Positions 5,223-7,617 of a stretch of 7,617 bases of DNA are shown here, piece after piece. The notes below the pieces were generated by a model that was not told where the DNA came from, did not search any database, and saw only the letters and a program-made list of their open reading frames with translations. Origin of the DNA: Vulcanimicrobiota bacterium (lineage in GTDB: Bacteria; Vulcanimicrobiota; Vulcanimicrobiia; Vulcanimicrobiales; Vulcanimicrobiaceae). Position 1 is the first letter of the stretch. Every line of letters starts with the position of its first letter. The translations under genes and the position numbers were made by a program. Location of the stretch: positions 1 through 7,617 of the forward strand of contig JASHXG010000233.1 of NCBI GenBank assembly GCA_030043675.1, given 5' to 3'.

Positions 5223-7077
5223 ATTCCGCCTCGTCGCCGCGTCCGCGTTATTCGCGGGTTCGTTGCTCTTCGCGCCGGCGAGCGCTCAAGTCTCGCTGGT
5301 CGTTGGTTCGGTCCGCGATCAGCACGGCGCCCCGATTGCCGGCGCGACGATCTCCGCATCGACCACACAGGGTCGCGTCTCGACCACGACCGATCGAGTC
5401 GGCACGTTTGCATTGGAGGCAACCGGCGTCGACTCGGTCTCGATCGCCTGCCGCTACTGCCCGGCGACCGTAGTTACCGTCCGCTCCGGCGAGCCGGTCG
5501 TCGCAATCATTCGGCGCTACGATGCGCTCATCGGCGACTCACCCTCGCCGGACGATCTGGCGAATCTGCCCTACGCGCACGTGGAGTCGGCGGTTGCGCT
5601 CCGTCCGTTTACGCTCCTCCAACAGAGTAGCGGGACCTATCCCGGCTCGCTGGTGAGCGACCGCGGGCTCTCGCCCTCAGGTTCCCTCTTGATCGACAAC
5701 GGTGCGCCGGTCTATGACGTGGTGGCCGGACAATCTCCTTATCTCATGATCCCGGCTGACTACCAGCAGAGCGCGAAACTCGACAGCGCCGCCAACGCAT
5801 TTCTTTACGGCGATCAGGCCGGCGGCGGCATCGTCGAGCTGCAGCCGTTTCTGAGCGGATACGGCGCGCAGGTGGGGACGCTCGGCAGCGACGCGATCGT
5901 GCGGGCGCAGGCCGGAACCGATGCGGACGAGGTTGCCGCCGGATCGTCGGGCAACGACCAACAGTTGAGCCAGCGCGCCGACGTCTCGGCATCGTGGCAG
6001 CTTCCTGCCGATCAATCGATCGACGTCGCCGGCGGCAGCGAGCAGGGCCGCGAGTATGCGTCGGCCGCAACGCTGCTGGCGAGCAGCTTCTCGTTCGCCG
6101 ACGCGGCCTTCACCGATCCGCGCGCGCTGAATCTCACGCTGAGCAGCGTCGTTGACCGCGGCAGCTACCTCTCGAGCGGCGAAGAGTATCCCACCAGCAC
6201 GGCTTGGTCCGATTCCGGTTTCGGCGCGAGCATCCACTCGAACGGTTCCGTCGCCGGGTTTGCGGATCTCGCCGTGCGTTCTTCAACGGGTCTCTACGAT
6301 GCGCAAGCGTTGGAAGGCGTGCCGAGCCTCGCTGCAACGCTCGTGCAGACCCGCGCCGACGTCGGCGTCGACATAAGCGAACCCGATTACAACTTGCGAG
6401 CCGGCATCGGAACGTTCTGGATCGGCTACGCCGGAGGTCCGTACGCCGGTGAGCCGTCTGCCCACGCGCAACTCGCGGTGCCCTCACTGCAAGCGCAGCT
6501 CTTTCCGAATGGAAAGTGGAGCGCGAGCCTAGAGGGCAGCGGCTCCTTTACGCTGCCGACTTTCCTCGCGCAGTACCAATATGCCGACGAGTATGCCGAC
6601 GATGACAACACCGCGATCGAATTTACGCGGAGCTCGCTGTGGTCGGGGCAGCTCACGTACACCGACGATTCCCGTCTGCGCTGCTCCTTCGAGGAGGCAT
6701 ACGAAGACGTGCGCGGCGCCACCTCAGGCACGATCACGTCGGCCGGTCTGTCGGCGGCGTGGCAGATCGCCCCCGCGATTGCTCTGCGAGCCTGGACGAT
6801 GCACGTCACCGACACGGCGCCGGTCTATCCGTCGACGCTCGCGCCGTACCTGGGCATCGCCCCGACCGTCAACGCGCTGTGGCTTACCTACGACAATGGC
6901 GGCGCGCTGCGAATCGACGCAATTTATAGAAGGGACCTGCTCGACAACGATCCCTTCTATCATTTCGATGCGGCGATCTCCGGCCCAGTTTCAGACCGGC
7001 TGCGCTGGTATGCCGGTACCGAAGACTGGATGCACCGGACGTTCGTGAACGCCGGCCTGCGCTTTGCCGCCCGCTAG
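5218..7077 (+). CDS. TonB-dependent-receptor-like outer-membrane protein
   Basis: A 619-residue exported protein. Residues 1-23 are a signal peptide (cleavage after ASA). Residues about 27-95 form a carboxypeptidase-regulatory-like β-sandwich (GSVRDQHGAPIAGATISAS, then TDRVGTFAL). About 115-210 reads as a TonB-receptor plug (LLIDNGAPVYD, later FLYGDQAGGGIVELQP, matching the plug pattern of an S/A-LYG-x(3)-GG-x-I block). The rest alternates as barrel strands up to the C-terminal VNAGLRFAAR. Such receptors import metal chelates, cobalamin, glycans or peptides using TonB energy. About 410 residues for the barrel is short for 22 strands, and I see no convincing TonB box. Two Cys residues, C78 and C81 (CRYC), lie in the N-terminal domain. 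The start is GTG at 5218, giving a good basic signal-peptide start. The substrate is unknown; proximity to copper proteins makes a metal chelate worth considering. Confidence 0.75.
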   Translation: MKFRLVAASALFAGSLLFAPASAQVSLVVGSVRDQHGAPIAGATISASTTQGRVSTTTDRVGTFALEATGVDSVSIACRYCPATVVTVRSGEPVVAIIRRYDALIGDSPSPDDLANLPYAHVESAVALRPFTLLQQSSGTYPGSLVSDRGLSPSGSLLIDNGAPVYDVVAGQSPYLMIPADYQQSAKLDSAANAFLYGDQAGGGIVELQPFLSGYGAQVGTLGSDAIVRAQAGTDADEVAAGSSGNDQQLSQRADVSASWQLPADQSIDVAGGSEQGREYASAATLLASSFSFADAAFTDPRALNLTLSSVVDRGSYLSSGEEYPTSTAWSDSGFGASIHSNGSVAGFADLAVRSSTGLYDAQALEGVPSLAATLVQTRADVGVDISEPDYNLRAGIGTFWIGYAGGPYAGEPSAHAQLAVPSLQAQLFPNGKWSASLEGSGSFTLPTFLAQYQYADEYADDDNTAIEFTRSSLWSGQLTYTDDSRLRCSFEEAYEDVRGATSGTITSAGLSAAWQIAPAIALRAWTMHVTDTAPVYPSTLAPYLGIAPTVNALWLTYDNGGALRIDAIYRRDLLDNDPFYHFDAAISGPVSDRLRWYAGTEDWMHRTFVNAGLRFAAR

Positions 7078-7083
7078 CGACCG

Positions 7084-7617
7084 CTAGTCGTCGTGACGCG
7101 CGTGCGGGCGCCGGCGGCGACGCGTCGGCGGCGCCCCCGGAAGACCGGCGGCGCTGTTTGCGTCGCGCGGCTGCTGCGCACCGCGCTGGCCGCGTCCGCT
7201 GTAATCGCCGTTGGCAGAGACTCCACCCAGCAACGCCTTGCGCGAAAGGTTGATGCGTCCCTGACCGTCGATTTCGGTGACCTTCACCATGATCTCGTCA
7301 CCGACTTTCACGACGTCCTCGACCTTCTCGACTCGCGTCGGCGCGAGCTGGCTGATGTGCACGAGACCTTCCTTGCCGGGAAGGATCTGTACGAAGGCAC
7401 CGATGTTGATGATGCGCGTTACGGTGCCGAGATAGGTCTCGCCGACGACGACCTCTTTGGTGAGATTCTCGACGATCTGTTTTGCCTTGTCGCCGGACTC
7501 ACCGTCGAGGGAGGTGATGAAGACGCTGCCATCGTCCTCGATGTCGATCTTCTCGACGCCGGTATCGGCAATGATCTTGTTGATCACCTTGCCGCCGGGC
7601 CCGATCACGTCTTTGAT
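7084..7617 (-). CDS. pnp: Polyribonucleotide nucleotidyltransferase (PNPase), C-terminal part
   Basis: The 3' end of pnp; the gene continues beyond the right edge, so the two catalytic RNase PH domains are not seen. The visible 177 residues open with IKDVIGPGGKVI, the GxxG loop of the KH RNA-binding domain. An S1 domain follows (from about GETYLGTVTRI through GAFVQILPGKEGLVHISQL to GRINLSRKALL). PNPase degrades RNA from the 3' end using phosphate, usually in the degradosome, and these two domains hold the RNA. The tail after the S1 domain is a Gly/Gln/Pro-rich linker ending in five consecutive Arg and a His/Arg/Asp end, a plausible additional RNA contact. It converges with the receptor gene, only six bases between stop codons. 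It is unrelated in function to the copper/cytochrome train. Confidence 0.95.
   Translation of the reverse strand: MKDVIGPGGKVINKIIADTGVEKIDIEDDGSVFITSLDGESGDKAKQIVENLTKEVVVGETYLGTVTRIINIGAFVQILPGKEGLVHISQLAPTRVEKVEDVVKVGDEIMVKVTEIDGQGRINLSRKALLGGVSANGDYSGRGQRGAQQPRDANSAAGLPGAPPTRRRRRPHARHDD

Noticed and set aside
5452..5469. CxxC (C78-R-Y-C81) in the receptor-like protein as a heme or thioredoxin-type site
   Set aside because: No His follows for heme c, and the surrounding sequence is β-sandwich rather than a thioredoxin fold. I report it only as an oddity.
7106..7136. Inverted repeat as an intrinsic terminator for pnp or the receptor gene
   Set aside because: It lies within the pnp coding region and is not followed by a T-run on either strand. 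The high local GC makes such pairing likely by chance.

Overview
The window reads as chromosomal DNA of a high-GC diderm (outer-membrane-bearing) bacterium. It encodes a TonB-receptor-like protein, a porin-like β-barrel carrying a c-type heme motif, three lipobox-bearing copper proteins and the end of the housekeeping gene pnp. No rRNA, tRNA, mobile element or CRISPR array is visible. The phylum cannot be fixed from the sequence. The style (GC-rich, Pro/Thr-rich linkers in exported proteins, plug-and-barrel receptors with a carboxypeptidase-regulatory domain) would fit Eremiobacterota (WPS-2) or another little-cultured phylum, but that is a low-confidence guess.

Layout: almost all of positions 1-5196 is one tightly packed minus-strand gene train. 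In transcription order it holds a small exported protein (5196-4927), a secreted TPR protein (4923-4096), two paralogous cupredoxin lipoproteins (4037-3393 and 3370-2801), a SCO1/SenC-type copper chaperone (2799-2266), a third cupredoxin lipoprotein (2269-1811), a single-heme cytochrome fused to a predicted outer-membrane β-barrel (1821-697), and an OmpR/CusR-like response regulator (690-19). A sensor kinase may follow beyond position 1. Spacings are a few bases or overlaps, except for a 58-base gap before the first cupredoxin. The plus strand carries one divergent gene, a TonB-dependent-receptor-like protein (5218-7077). It converges on the 3' end of pnp (7617-7084, minus strand, truncated by the window edge).

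The main point is the 4037-697 block. The cytochrome has the architecture of Cyc2, the fused cytochrome-porin of neutrophilic and acidophilic iron oxidizers: signal peptide, a P-x-F-A segment, one CxxCH, P-x-L-N-A-F-G-R, a G-Y, then a porin-like barrel ending in an aromatic residue. It lies with periplasmic blue-copper-type proteins and a copper-loading chaperone. This resembles in logic, though not in gene content, the rus operon of Acidithiobacillus ferrooxidans, where Cyc2 passes electrons to the cupredoxin rusticyanin and on to an oxidase. The inferred system is a copper-based electron conduit across the outer membrane with its own regulator. Substrate, direction and terminal acceptor are unknown, and no oxidase or multiheme cytochrome is in the window.

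No stretch longer than about 60 bases lacks a gene. The only regulatory DNA is the 21-base gap between the divergent starts at 5196 and 5218 plus its overlaps into both genes. It holds a tandem 11-bp repeat of the spacing used by OmpR/PhoB-family regulators.
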